Below the pieces are notes generated by a model. The model did not search any database. It worked only from the letters and a program-made list of their open reading frames with translations, and had not been told where the DNA came from. The translations under genes were made by a program, and so were the position numbers. Shown here one piece after another: positions 53,516-61,817 of a DNA stretch of 64,000 nucleotides (position 1 is its first letter; every line of letters begins with the position of its first letter). Source of the stretch: an uncultured Parabacteroides sp. (GTDB lineage: Bacteria; Bacteroidota; Bacteroidia; Bacteroidales; Tannerellaceae); NCBI GenBank assembly GCA_944325355.1, contig CALUZS010000004.1, positions 62,001-126,000 of the forward strand, read 5' to 3'.

Positions 53516-55144
53516 ATGATGAGATACGTTTTATGGTTATTGTTCCTTTCTTTTTTCGCAGTTACCACGGATGGTTCTTTGCATGTAAAGATCGAGCAGC
53601 CCCAGTTGCCGGTGTTGGCAGGGAAAGCTCAGAATCCGGTTATGAAACTGACTTTTTACCAGACGGGCAATGTTCATGATGGAATGCTGGAACGGTTGTC
53701 TTTCTCATTGCATGGCACAGATAATATTGAGGATATTGAATATGCTGCTTTATATGAGGCGAAAAAAAACGGGCTAATCGACACAAAAAGGGAATTAGCC
53801 CGAACGTCTTGTTCGTCTGAGGGGATTGTGTTTGAAAATATTGCGTTGGAGAGAGATACGGTTGCTTGTTGGTTGGCATTGCATTTGCGTGACACTATCG
53901 ATTTGGATGGAAAAATCCGGATAATGCCGGAGCATGTAAAAACAGAAAAGGGAACTGTTCTTCTTTTTGATGTTGTATGTAAGCCGTTGCGGACAGGGGT
54001 GGCTGTCCGGCAGCATGGGCAAGACGGAGTTCATACCTCAAGAATACCGGGACTGATTACTTCAAAAAACGGGACATTGTTGTTGATGTATGATGCCCGC
54101 AATAAGTCGTCTCGCGATTTGCAAGGGGATATCGATATTGCAATTAACCGAAGTTTTGATGGTGGAAGGACGTGGCAGCCAATGCAAATCGTTTTGGATC
54201 AAGGCGAGTGGGGAGGATTGCCTGAAAAATACAACGGTGTGAGTGATGGATGTATTCTTTTGGATGAAACCACCGGAGATATTTATGTGGCAGGCCTTTG
54301 GATGTATGGGGTACTTGATGGGAAAAGCGGCAAATGGATTCCGGGGCTGACAGAAGATAGCAAACAGTGGATTCACCAATGGCACACCCGGGGGTCTCAG
54401 CCCGGCTTAGGTGTTAAAGAGACCTGCCAGTTCCTGATTGTTAAGAGTTCAGATGACGGCGCCACTTGGAGTGCTCCTGTCAATATCACCTCTGCGACCA
54501 AACGGAAGGAGTGGTGGCTGTTTGCTCCGGCGCCGGGACATGGCTTGACACTTTCAGACGGGACGTTGTTGTTCCCTACGCAGGGACGGGACGGAAAAGG
54601 CATGCCTTTTTCCAATATTACGTATAGCAAGGATGGCGGAAAGACCTGGCGTGCGAGCAACCCTGCCTATTCGGATGTGACCGAGTGCATGGCGGTTGAG
54701 TTGGATGACGGAGATATTCTGTTGAACATGCGGGATAACCGGAATCGGGGTAATACGGAAGATAATGGTCGTCGGATTTGTGTGACTTCTGATTTGGGAG
54801 ATACTTGGAAAGAGCATCCGACTTCCCGGAATGCCTTGATAGAGCCTACTTGTATGGGCAGTATCCATAAACATGTGTACACCGACAATAACGGAGTGCA
54901 GAAAAGCATTTATCTTTTTTCCAATCCCAATTCGGTAGCAGAGAGGGTTTGTTTGACATTAAAAGTGAGTACGGATAATTGCAAGACATGGCCAGAGGAA
55001 AAATGGATTCTTTTGGATGAATACAAGAGCCGGGGATATTCCTGCATTACATCTGTCTCAGAAGATTATATTGGTATCGTTTATGAGAGCAGTCAGGCGG
55101 ATTTGGTTTATCAGCGTATCGCGGTCGATGAACTGCTGAAATAA
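53516..55144 (+). CDS. nanH: Secreted exo-alpha-sialidase (GH33 neuraminidase)
   Basis: 542 residues with a signal peptide (VLWLLFLSFFAVTTDG). An N-terminal beta-sandwich (about 20-155) precedes the six-bladed propeller. Catalytic marks are the first arginine in TSRIPGL, the Asp-Arg stretch MYDARN, MRDNRN with another arginine of the triad, and the nucleophile region GYSCIT. Asp-box repeats include SFDGGRTW, SSDDGATW, SKDGGKTW, TSDLGDTW and a degenerate STDNCKTW. It releases terminal sialic acid from host glycans in the periplasm or outside; no sialic acid catabolic genes lie in the window. Confidence 0.93.
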   Translation: MMRYVLWLLFLSFFAVTTDGSLHVKIEQPQLPVLAGKAQNPVMKLTFYQTGNVHDGMLERLSFSLHGTDNIEDIEYAALYEAKKNGLIDTKRELARTSCSSEGIVFENIALERDTVACWLALHLRDTIDLDGKIRIMPEHVKTEKGTVLLFDVVCKPLRTGVAVRQHGQDGVHTSRIPGLITSKNGTLLLMYDARNKSSRDLQGDIDIAINRSFDGGRTWQPMQIVLDQGEWGGLPEKYNGVSDGCILLDETTGDIYVAGLWMYGVLDGKSGKWIPGLTEDSKQWIHQWHTRGSQPGLGVKETCQFLIVKSSDDGATWSAPVNITSATKRKEWWLFAPAPGHGLTLSDGTLLFPTQGRDGKGMPFSNITYSKDGGKTWRASNPAYSDVTECMAVELDDGDILLNMRDNRNRGNTEDNGRRICVTSDLGDTWKEHPTSRNALIEPTCMGSIHKHVYTDNNGVQKSIYLFSNPNSVAERVCLTLKVSTDNCKTWPEEKWILLDEYKSRGYSCITSVSEDYIGIVYESSQADLVYQRIAVDELLK

Positions 55145-55196
55145 GTATCTGCGGAATATATTTCATTTTGGAGACGGAAGATTGGCAGGATAATTG

Positions 55197-55204
55197 TATA
55201 TTTG
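55197..55204 (+). promoter_or_regulatory. -7 box before the 95-residue protein
   Basis: TATATTTG, TAnnTTTG consensus, 22 bp upstream of the ATG at 55227. Confidence 0.5.
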
Positions 55205-55226
55205 TCGCATCTAAAACTTTTTTATT

Positions 55227-55514
55227 ATGGCAAAGAGAAGAATTTTAAAGAAAGACATTAATTATATTTCCGAGACATTGTTTTCGGAGGTAGCAGTAAT
55301 AAGAATGTTGGAAAAGGACGTTGATGCGGACAAAGCCAATAAGTTGATGGCGCGGATATTGGACCTGCGCGAAGATTTTGTCAAGAGATCCAATACGGTA
55401 GATGGAAAAGACAATAAGAAATTGGTTAAAGCATATTATAGGAGCTTGAATGAAGCCTTGCGGAAAGAAACGGCAGAAATCATTGCGGAAATAAAGGAGC
55501 TAAACAAAAAGTAA
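55227..55514 (+). CDS. Conserved small helical protein of unknown function
   Basis: 95 residues, no signal peptide, highly charged and helical, with heptad-like spacing from LFSEVAVIRMLEKDVDADKA to the end ETAEIIAEIKELNKK. I do not recognise a named domain. The -7 box and good A-rich leader support expression. It lies 3 bp before an acyltransferase gene, so the two are co-transcribed. Confidence 0.75.
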   Translation: MAKRRILKKDINYISETLFSEVAVIRMLEKDVDADKANKLMARILDLREDFVKRSNTVDGKDNKKLVKAYYRSLNEALRKETAEIIAEIKELNKK

Positions 55515-55517
55515 GGA

Positions 55518-56066
55518 ATGAAGAAATGGCTTAGCAAAGTGCTCCTTCGGTTGGCTGGCTGGAAGGCTTCTTCGCTTGAAGGTGTTCATTTGCCGAAATG
55601 CGTGATTTGTGTTGCTCCACATACCAGTAATTGGGATTTTGTCGTGGGAAAACTGTTCTATACGTCGCAAGGGCTGACGGCGGGATTCCTAATGAAGAAA
55701 GATTGGTTTTTTTTCCCGTTCAACTACATTTTTAGGAGCATGGGAGGGATTCCAATTGACCGTTCCCGGCAAAGGTCGGTCACCGACCAGGTCGCGGAAA
55801 TGTTTAGAGAAAGAAAGCATTTTCAGGTGGCGATAACACCGGAAGGTACACGAAAAAAAACGAACGATTGGAAAAAAGGCTTTTATTATATTGCTTTAAA
55901 AGCGCAAGTTCCTATCCTGATGGCATACTTCGATTATGCGAAAAAGGAGGTGGGAACTAAAGGTGTGTTCTATCCGACCGGGGATGCAGAGGGTGATATT
56001 TTGAAGATACGTAGGTTTTTCAATGATGTATCTGCCTGCCATCCGGAAAATTTCTGTACGGTGTGA
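55518..56066 (+). CDS. 1-acyl-glycerol-3-phosphate acyltransferase-like protein (PlsC family)
   Basis: 182 residues, short for PlsC. The acyltransferase blocks are HTSNWD (H-x4-D), the substrate-binding SMGGIPIDRSRQRSV, and ITPEGTRKKTNDWKKGFYYIA. The membrane-spanning N-terminus of larger family members is absent. It may acylate lysophosphatidate or another lipid alcohol. The gene follows the small helical protein by 3 bp and ends before a strong terminator. Confidence 0.87.
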   Translation: MKKWLSKVLLRLAGWKASSLEGVHLPKCVICVAPHTSNWDFVVGKLFYTSQGLTAGFLMKKDWFFFPFNYIFRSMGGIPIDRSRQRSVTDQVAEMFRERKHFQVAITPEGTRKKTNDWKKGFYYIALKAQVPILMAYFDYAKKEVGTKGVFYPTGDAEGDILKIRRFFNDVSACHPENFCTV

Positions 56067-56134
56067 ATGGAGTTTCCCTTAAATTTGGATAAATAGACTC
56101 GCAGGTTTATTGGGAAAGATGAGATAAAGAAAAA

Positions 56135-56176
56135 GCTGTGACGTGAAATAATTATTTCGGTCACAGCCTTTTTTTT
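56135..56176. terminator. Bidirectional terminator between the acyltransferase and the Hc1-like gene
   Basis: GCTGTGAC (56135) pairs with GTCACAGC, extended by GAAATAA/TTATTTC with a single-base bulge, followed by T8 on the plus strand and preceded by A's that serve the minus strand. Confidence 0.85.
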
Positions 56177-56190
56177 CTTGAGAATAAAAG

Positions 56191-56367
56191 TCATTTTTTG
56201 CTTGCCTCTATTGAAACTTTTCTGAATTCTTTCAACAGTTTTTCCAACTCTAATGATGCTTTTCTAGCACGAGTTCCGGCAGCTTTGTTCCCTTTCTCTA
56301 CTTGTGATAAAGCGTCTGCTTCAAAAGCTTTATACACTTCCTGAATTTTTGCAACTAATTCGTTCAT
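56191..56367 (-). CDS. Histone H1-like DNA-binding protein (Hc1 type)
   Basis: 58 residues from ATG 56367. MNELVAKIQEVYKAFEADAL, then a Lys/Arg/Ala-rich region GNKAAGTRARKASLELEKLL and tail IEASKK, as in the small Hc1-like family of Bacteroidota and Chlamydia. It probably binds DNA and affects nucleoid packing. The -7 box TATATTTG at 56398-56391 overlaps the longer ATG at 56391, favouring the shorter start. Confidence 0.85.
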   Translation of the reverse strand: MNELVAKIQEVYKAFEADALSQVEKGNKAAGTRARKASLELEKLLKEFRKVSIEASKK

Positions 56368-56390
56368 AATTTTAAATTTTATAGTCCTCA

Positions 56391-56398
56391 CAAATATA
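56391..56398 (-). promoter_or_regulatory. -7 box of the Hc1-like gene
   Basis: The minus strand reads TATATTTG, consensus, giving a leader of about 20 nt to the ATG at 56367. Confidence 0.55.
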
Positions 56399-56487
56399 CG
56401 AATAATCGAATAATAACGGCAGAATTGGAAAGAAAAAAATGAATTAAATGATATTTAACAAAAATATGTCTTGATTTCTTTTATGAG

Positions 56488-57654
56488 CTACCGGCATAAT
56501 TCGAATGCAACTTGCTCATTTCCTATCCATTTATAGAGAATTAGCCGGGTATATTGCTGTTTGTCCTTGGGTGTTATTCCATTGTGCGAGATGTAGAAAT
56601 AGCCATCTCCAATTGCCGACATCCCGGTGCTTCCCCATGGAAAATCCCATCCTCGGATGGAGGTAGCCGGGTCTTTCTTGCCTGCTTCCAATAATGAAAG
56701 GACCATTCCTTTCTGGTTGATGCCTTTCAGCTTCTCTTTTCGGGGAGGAATCTGGGTGTTGATAACGAACAGCGAATAGTTTGGGTATTGCGTTTTCGCT
56801 CCTTTATATACTGCCGCATAAATATTTTTAGAAAACGGGTCGAAAGTTAAATTCTGGATTCCGTAGTTGGTGTTGCCTGTATATAGAAAATAGCGGGCAT
56901 CCGGTTTTTTCGGTCCAGACAGTTGTTTCTTTTGTTGAGAGAGTGGCGATTCGTATTTTCCCCACTTTTCTATGTCGTAAGCCAAAAGTACTTGGTAGTC
57001 GTTGTCGGTCCTATCCTTGTCTCCGTAGATTCCGTAGGCAACATACAGCATCATCTCTTCTCCATTTCCTTTTTTCCCCATACGGGGTGCAAACGTAACA
57101 CCGTCGATTCCTGAACATCCGTACCGATGTTCTCGTTCTTTCCCGTTGTTTGTTACTTTCGCGTAGTAATCGTCAACTACGGTTTTCAGATATACCGTGG
57201 TAACTATTCCATCTTTTTCGGCATCCATGTTCGGTCTTGTGATTTTATCTACGTCGAAAATGGCGATGTAGAATCCGGATTTGTCGGTTTTCTCGGTCTC
57301 TTTTCCTAATTCTTTACGGATTCCTTTTCCGATGTTGTCATTTTTGTATTCAAGCGAACCGTAAATTTTCCCGTTTCCCGGATGTTGTGTCAGGCATCCT
57401 AAATGTCCGGTTAAACCGTCGACGCTTCCAATCAGTTTTCCGTTCAAATCTGTTTTTATCAGCTTGGTCGTGAAGGAAAAGTAAACGAATCCCTGTTTCA
57501 AGTCAACAACAGCTCCTTGTACGTGGAATTTCCCTTGTTTGCCTGAATAGATTTCAAGCGGAAGTTTGTCTGTGTCAAGGATTGTTTTCTTGCTGTATGC
57601 GGAAAAGTGGAGCATCCCCAAAAGGAAGAGTAGTAGAACTGTTCGTGCTTTCAT
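56488..57654 (-). CDS. Secreted protein of unknown function, probable beta-propeller
   Basis: 388 residues with a signal peptide (TVLLLFLLGMLHFSAYS). Repeated strand-turn units such as FVYFSFTTKLIKTDLNGKLIG, GKIYGSLEYK, MMLYVAYGIYG and NIYAAVYKG suggest a beta-propeller with SMP-30/quinoprotein-like look, but I cannot name the family and see no catalytic motif. A TATCTTTG box (57682-57675) stands 20 bp upstream, so it is expressed on its own. Confidence 0.7.
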   Translation of the reverse strand: MKARTVLLLFLLGMLHFSAYSKKTILDTDKLPLEIYSGKQGKFHVQGAVVDLKQGFVYFSFTTKLIKTDLNGKLIGSVDGLTGHLGCLTQHPGNGKIYGSLEYKNDNIGKGIRKELGKETEKTDKSGFYIAIFDVDKITRPNMDAEKDGIVTTVYLKTVVDDYYAKVTNNGKEREHRYGCSGIDGVTFAPRMGKKGNGEEMMLYVAYGIYGDKDRTDNDYQVLLAYDIEKWGKYESPLSQQKKQLSGPKKPDARYFLYTGNTNYGIQNLTFDPFSKNIYAAVYKGAKTQYPNYSLFVINTQIPPRKEKLKGINQKGMVLSLLEAGKKDPATSIRGWDFPWGSTGMSAIGDGYFYISHNGITPKDKQQYTRLILYKWIGNEQVAFELCR

Positions 57655-57674
57655 TTTTTTGATAATCTTTTTGC

Positions 57675-57682
57675 CAAAGATA
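57675..57682 (-). promoter_or_regulatory. -7 box for the secreted unknown protein
   Basis: The minus strand reads TATCTTTG, 20 bp upstream of the ATG at 57654. No -33 TTTG. Confidence 0.5.
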
Positions 57683-57706
57683 AGGATAACGCCCGAATAA
57701 AAAAAT

Positions 57707-57740
57707 AAACGATTGCTTTTTGTAAATCCGGCAATCGTTT
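57707..57740. terminator. Terminator-like hairpin at the left end of the orphan spacer
   Basis: AAACGATTGC (57707-57716) pairs with GCAATCGTTT (57731-57740). On the minus strand the stem is followed by ATTTTTTTATTC, so it would end a leftward transcript from the gene-free spacer. No gene lies there to need it. Confidence 0.55.
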
Positions 57741-57953
57741 TGTGAAATCATTTAATAATTCTCCATTTTCAAAATGGGGGAAATAAGTAATGAATACTTA
57801 CTTCCTTGTCCATTTTGTTAATTTTAATGGATAGGCTATGGCAGGATATCGCATCCAACATAGCTTTTTGTCTTTTAAAACCGTTTATTTTCCAAACTCT
57901 TTTGATAACCTAAAAATCTTTATGTCTTGTTCTTTGTAGTATGAATCAGCCTA

Positions 57954-58026
57954 TATTGGGAAGTAAATCCCAATAATTAAGGAAAAGCCTGAAATAATCT
58001 TTTACCATTATTTGTTCCTTAATTAT
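57954..58026. repeat. Compound inverted-repeat element in the orphan spacer
   Basis: TATTGGGA/TCCCAATA (57954-57975) is a clean hairpin with a 6-nt loop. Overlapping its end, ATAATTAAGGAA (57973-57984) pairs perfectly over 12 bp with TTCCTTAATTAT (58015-58026), and inside it AAATAAT/ATTATTT (57992-58013) makes a further stem. The spacer 57683-58312 also has the palindrome CCATTTTCAAAATGG at 57763-57777 and a minus-strand TACTTTTG box at 58043-58036, but no ORF I believe. A structured non-coding RNA is possible. Confidence 0.45.
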
Positions 58027-58312
58027 GTTTTACAGCACAAAAGTATGATAAATCTTTCAGACAGTATAAAATGAAATAAGAAAAAAGAGAATTGTGTCGA
58101 ATTTCTTGATATAAGACAAGAATATGGTGCAAAAAAGTATGAAAATGGCTGCTTTTGAAAAAATCTGATTCAGTCTTGGCAATAGAATATTACTTTCGTC
58201 TTTTTCTCAATTTGGATTTTAGAAATGCATAGCGGTATGCTTGCCGATATGGCTGTCCTATATAATATAATGTAAGAGATTTGGAGAAAAGAAAAATATT
58301 TTGTTAGAAATA

Positions 58313-58343
58313 TTTGGTGATATAATAAATAATGGTAAATTTG
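58313..58343 (+). promoter_or_regulatory. Promoter of the his operon
   Basis: TTTG at 58313-58316 and TAAATTTG at 58336-58343, 19 bp apart, a full -33/-7 match. Transcription would start near 58350, 15 nt before the leader peptide ATG. Confidence 0.72.
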
Positions 58344-58364
58344 CCTGCGTAAAAGATAGAGAAT

Positions 58365-58433
58365 ATGAAACAAAACATTTATTGGGCACATCACAATCTG
58401 CATTATCATTATCAACGGGCATTGGTTCGGTGA
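58365..58433 (+). CDS. hisL: his operon leader peptide
   Basis: A 22-codon frame with ATG at 58365 and TGA at 58431. Its middle reads WAHHNLHYHYQRALVR: four His codons (58389, 58392, 58401, 58407) within seven positions. It is too short for ordinary gene calling. The peptide has no expected function of its own; translation through the His codons senses charged tRNA-His. It lies between a consensus promoter and a terminator that precedes hisG. Confidence 0.88.
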   Translation: MKQNIYWAHHNLHYHYQRALVR

Positions 58434-58496
58434 GCAGATATGTTTTGTTTAAAAAAATACAGAGGAAAGGCTTACCGTAGGAGGTGAGCCTTTTTT
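58391..58496 (+). promoter_or_regulatory. Histidine transcription attenuator
   Basis: All four arms are visible. Arm 1 TCACAATC (58391-58398) lies in the His codons and pairs with arm 2 GGTTcgGTGA (58424-58433). Arm 2, as CGGTGAGC (58428-58435, overlapping the leader stop), can instead pair with arm 3 GCTTACCG (58470-58477), the antiterminator. Arm 3 as AAAGGCTTACC (58466-58476) pairs with arm 4 GGTGAGCCTTT (58483-58493), followed by T's: the terminator. Ribosome stalling on His codons masks arm 1 and allows readthrough into hisG; smooth translation to the stop masks arm 2 and causes termination. Confidence 0.85.
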
Positions 58497-58525
58497 GTTT
58501 GAAATAAAAATTAAAGAAAAGGAAT

Positions 58526-59377
58526 ATGTTGCGAATAGCGGTACAATCAAAAGGACGTCTGTATGACGAGACAATGAAATTGTTGGATGAAGCAGGGATA
58601 AAGTTGGAAAATGCAAAGCGGATTCTTCTTGTTTCTGCCAAAGATTTTCCGGTAGAAGTCTTGTTCTTAAGGGATGATGACATACCTGAGTCGGTAGCAA
58701 ATGGAGTTGCAGATGTGGGAATCGTCGGCGAAAATGAATATGTTGAGAAAGGTAGTGACGCCGATGTGATACGTCGGCTAGGTTTCAGCCGTTGCCGTCT
58801 CTCGTTGGCGATACCAAAAGATGAAGATTATTCCGGTTTGGAGTGGTTTAATGGCAAGACGATAGCAACTTCTTATCCGGGAATTCTTAGCCGTTTCCTT
58901 TCGGATAATAAATTGAATGCGGAAATTCATGTCATTACCGGTTCGGTTGAGATTGCTCCGGGCATAGGTCTTGCCAATGCTATTTTTGATATTGTAAGTT
59001 CTGGCAGTACATTGGTCAGCAATCGGCTTAAAGAGGTGGAAGTTGTTATGAGAAGCGAAGCTCTATTGCTTGGTAATAAGAATCTTTCAGTAGAGAAACG
59101 TGCAATATTGGACGAGCTTCTGTTTCGTTTTGAAGCAATTCAGGTGGCAGATGGAAAGAAATATATCTTATTGAATGCACCGAAAGAGAAATTGAACGAG
59201 ATTGTAGAGGTGTTGCCGGGTATGAGGAGTCCTACGATTACGCCGTTGGCAGACGATAAATGGGTGTCGGTTCAATCGGTAATAGCTGAGAAACATTTTT
59301 GGGAAATCATCGGAAAATTGAAATCTCTTGGGGCTGAAGGTATTTTAGTGTTGCCGATAGAAAAAATGATTTTGTAG
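58526..59377 (+). CDS. hisG: ATP phosphoribosyltransferase, long form
   Basis: 283 residues, the long HisG with a C-terminal regulatory (histidine-binding) domain, so no HisZ is needed. MLRIAVQSKGRLYDETMKLL, GVADVGIVGENEY, ATSYPGILSRFL and the PRPP-binding EIAPGIGLANAIFDIVSSG are diagnostic. The last 75 residues (KKYILLNAPKEKLNEIVEVL and on) form the ACT-like regulatory part. It commits PRPP and ATP to histidine synthesis. A ribosome site AAAAGGAA precedes the ATG. Confidence 0.97.
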   Translation: MLRIAVQSKGRLYDETMKLLDEAGIKLENAKRILLVSAKDFPVEVLFLRDDDIPESVANGVADVGIVGENEYVEKGSDADVIRRLGFSRCRLSLAIPKDEDYSGLEWFNGKTIATSYPGILSRFLSDNKLNAEIHVITGSVEIAPGIGLANAIFDIVSSGSTLVSNRLKEVEVVMRSEALLLGNKNLSVEKRAILDELLFRFEAIQVADGKKYILLNAPKEKLNEIVEVLPGMRSPTITPLADDKWVSVQSVIAEKHFWEIIGKLKSLGAEGILVLPIEKMIL

Positions 59378-59487
59378 TTTTTACAGACAATAACTATTTT
59401 CCGGAAAAGTTTCGGAATGTTTACGATAAAAGAACGTGGTGATAGATACTGCGGCTGAATTGAAGAAGGAATAATAGGAATAATATT

Positions 59488-60768
59488 ATGGAAATTATTA
59501 AATATCCTGACCGGTCGGAATGGGGGAATTATGTGAAACGCCCAGTGTTGGATGTCACAACGCTGTTTGGTGCCGTACAAAAAGTGCTCGATGAAATCCG
59601 ACAAGAAGGGGATTCTGCTGTAAAACGGTATGAATCTTTGTTCGATAAAGTTGATTTGGTTACGCTTGAAGTGTCGGAAGCGGAAAAAGAGGAAGCGGCA
59701 TCGTTGCTTCCGGGTGAGCTGCGGGATGCAATTATTCAAGCGAAAGCAAATATTGAGACATTTCATGCTTCCCAACGTTTTGTCGGGGAAAAGATAGAAA
59801 CGGCTCCAGGTGTTTTCTGTTGGCAGAAGGCCGTTCCTATCGAAAAGGTAGGTTTGTATGTACCGGGTGGAACAGCTCCGCTCTTTTCTACGGTTTTGAT
59901 GTTGGCCGTTCCGGCACGTATTGCCGGTTGCCGGGAAATAGTGTTGTGTACGCCTCCGGGTAAGGATGGCAAAATTCATCCGGCGATTCTTTTTGCTGCC
60001 CGGACGGCAGGGGTGGACAGAATTTTCAAGATAGGCGGCAGTCAGGCTATCGCTGCAATGGCTTACGGGACGGAGTCTGTCCCGAAAGTGTATAAGATAT
60101 TCGGTCCGGGAAATCAGTATGTGACAGCAGCCAAACAGTTGGTCAGCCTTCGGGATGTGGCTATTGATATGCCGGCGGGTCCGTCGGAGGTGGAAGTTAT
60201 TGCCGATAGTTCGGCAGATGTTGCGTTTGTTGCTTCCGATTTTCTGTCTCAAGCCGAACATGGTCGTGATAGCCAGTCCATGTTGGTGACGACGGAAGAG
60301 TCATTGATTCCTGCTTTACAGGAGGAAATCAGACAGCAACTGGATATGTTGCCACGCAAAACAATTGCAACGGAAACTTTAATGCACAGTCGGATTGTGG
60401 TGTTGAAGGATTGGAAAGAGGTAATGGATTTTACCAATCTGTATGCACCTGAACATTTGATTATACAAACCCGGAATTACGAGACGCTTGCTGCAGAAGT
60501 AGAAAATGCCGGGAGTGTTTTCTTAGGACCATATTCGCCGGAGAGTGCAGGCGATTACGCTTCCGGTACGAATCATACGTTACCTACTAACGGCTATGCT
60601 CATGCTTATAGCGGAGTTAACTTGGATAGTTTTATAAAGAAAATTACATTTCAGGAGCTTTCATCGGAAGGATTGGCGGAACTGGGACCAGTAATACAGG
60701 TCTTGGCGAACAATGAATTGTTGGATGCCCATAAGAATGCAGTGACAATAAGATTGAATAGATTATGA
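59488..60768 (+). CDS. hisD: Histidinol dehydrogenase
   Basis: 426 residues. VPGGTAPLFSTVLMLAVPAR, IGGSQAIAAMAYGTESVPK, the zinc-site SQAEHGRDSQS, and the C-terminal YAPEHLI and GTNHTLPTNGYAHAYSGV are characteristic. It oxidises histidinol to histidine in two NAD steps. A 110-bp gap separates it from hisG; its stop overlaps hisC by four bases (ATGA at 60765-60768). Confidence 0.97.
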   Translation: MEIIKYPDRSEWGNYVKRPVLDVTTLFGAVQKVLDEIRQEGDSAVKRYESLFDKVDLVTLEVSEAEKEEAASLLPGELRDAIIQAKANIETFHASQRFVGEKIETAPGVFCWQKAVPIEKVGLYVPGGTAPLFSTVLMLAVPARIAGCREIVLCTPPGKDGKIHPAILFAARTAGVDRIFKIGGSQAIAAMAYGTESVPKVYKIFGPGNQYVTAAKQLVSLRDVAIDMPAGPSEVEVIADSSADVAFVASDFLSQAEHGRDSQSMLVTTEESLIPALQEEIRQQLDMLPRKTIATETLMHSRIVVLKDWKEVMDFTNLYAPEHLIIQTRNYETLAAEVENAGSVFLGPYSPESAGDYASGTNHTLPTNGYAHAYSGVNLDSFIKKITFQELSSEGLAELGPVIQVLANNELLDAHKNAVTIRLNRL

Positions 60769-61817
60769 AACGCAGTTTAGAAGAATTGGTACGCCCGAAT
60801 ATCTGGAAACTGAAGCCTTATTCTTCGGCCCGGGATGAGTTTCATGGAACGGCTTCTGTTTATTTGGATGCAAATGAAAATCCGTTTTCCACGTCTTATA
60901 ACCGTTATCCGGATCCGATGCAATGGCATTTGAAAGAGCGGATTTCAGCCTTAAAGGGGGTAGATAAGGAATGTATTTTTCTCGGGAACGGGAGCGATGA
61001 AGCAATAGATTTGGTGTTACGTATCTTTTGTGAGCCAGGTATTGACCGGATGGTTACTATTTCGCCGTCGTATGGAATGTACGAAGTGGCGGCGGATATA
61101 AACAATGTCGCATGCGTCAAAGTTCCTTTGAATACCGACTTTTCATTGTCGGCGGAGAAGTTGCTCGGAGAAATCCGGCGTTTTGGTGATAATCGGACAA
61201 AAGTGGTTTATCTTTGCTCTCCCAATAACCCTTCCGGAAATTTGTTGGAACGGAAAGAGATTCTTACCGTTTTGAATTTCTTTGACGGAATTGTCGTTGT
61301 TGATGAAGCATATATCGACTTTGCAGCTGCGCCTTCCTTTCTTCAAGAATTGGATAACCATAGAAATCTGGTGGTTCTCCAGACTTTGTCTAAAGCGTGG
61401 GGTGGAGCCGGATTGCGATTGGGAATGGGGTTTGCATCGAAAGAGATTATTGCTTTGATGAATCGGGTCAAATACCCGTATAATGTCAATCAGCTTACAC
61501 AGGAACAGGCGCTCAATTTATTGAACCGTAAAGATATAATGCAGGAACAGCTGCTTGCCATATTAAAAGGTCGTAAATGGTTGGCAGAAAATTTAGGGCA
61601 ATTTCCGTTTGTGAAACATATTTATCCTTCGGATGCGAATTTCTTACTGGTGCGTATGGACAATGCTGATGCCGTTTATGCTTATTTGGTGGATAAAGGT
61701 ATTATCGTACGGAGCAGGACGAAAGTGATGCTTTGCGATGATTGTTTGCGGATAACGGTCGGAACACCGGAGGAAAACCGTTTATTAATACAAAATTTGC
61801 AGGGATGGAAGCATTGA
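60765..61817 (+). CDS. hisC: Histidinol-phosphate aminotransferase
   Basis: 350 residues. [14 protein letters not shown] and YLDANENPF at the N-terminus, [22 protein letters not shown] and the PLP lysine in [15 protein letters not shown] identify it. It aminates imidazole acetol phosphate. It overlaps hisD by four bases and hisB by thirteen. Confidence 0.97.
   Translation: MKRSLEELVRPNIWKLKPYSSARDEFHGTASVYLDANENPFSTSYNRYPDPMQWHLKERISALKGVDKECIFLGNGSDEAIDLVLRIFCEPGIDRMVTISPSYGMYEVAADINNVACVKVPLNTDFSLSAEKLLGEIRRFGDNRTKVVYLCSPNNPSGNLLERKEILTVLNFFDGIVVVDEAYIDFAAAPSFLQELDNHRNLVVLQTLSKAWGGAGLRLGMGFASKEIIALMNRVKYPYNVNQLTQEQALNLLNRKDIMQEQLLAILKGRKWLAENLGQFPFVKHIYPSDANFLLVRMDNADAVYAYLVDKGIIVRSRTKVMLCDDCLRITVGTPEENRLLIQNLQGWKH

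Noticed and set aside
58021..58160. T-box or classical riboswitch upstream of the his operon
   Set aside because: No T-box sequence or known riboswitch core is visible; the leader peptide and attenuator explain regulation.
59272..60261. A 329-residue open frame antisense to hisG/hisD
   Set aside because: It lies fully over two well-supported his genes, is rich in His/Arg/Phe as expected of an antisense shadow, and shows no domain or promoter.
61742..61804. 21-codon N-terminal extension of HisB
   Set aside because: It overlaps the hisC C-terminus extensively; the HAD motif begins right after the ATG at 61805.
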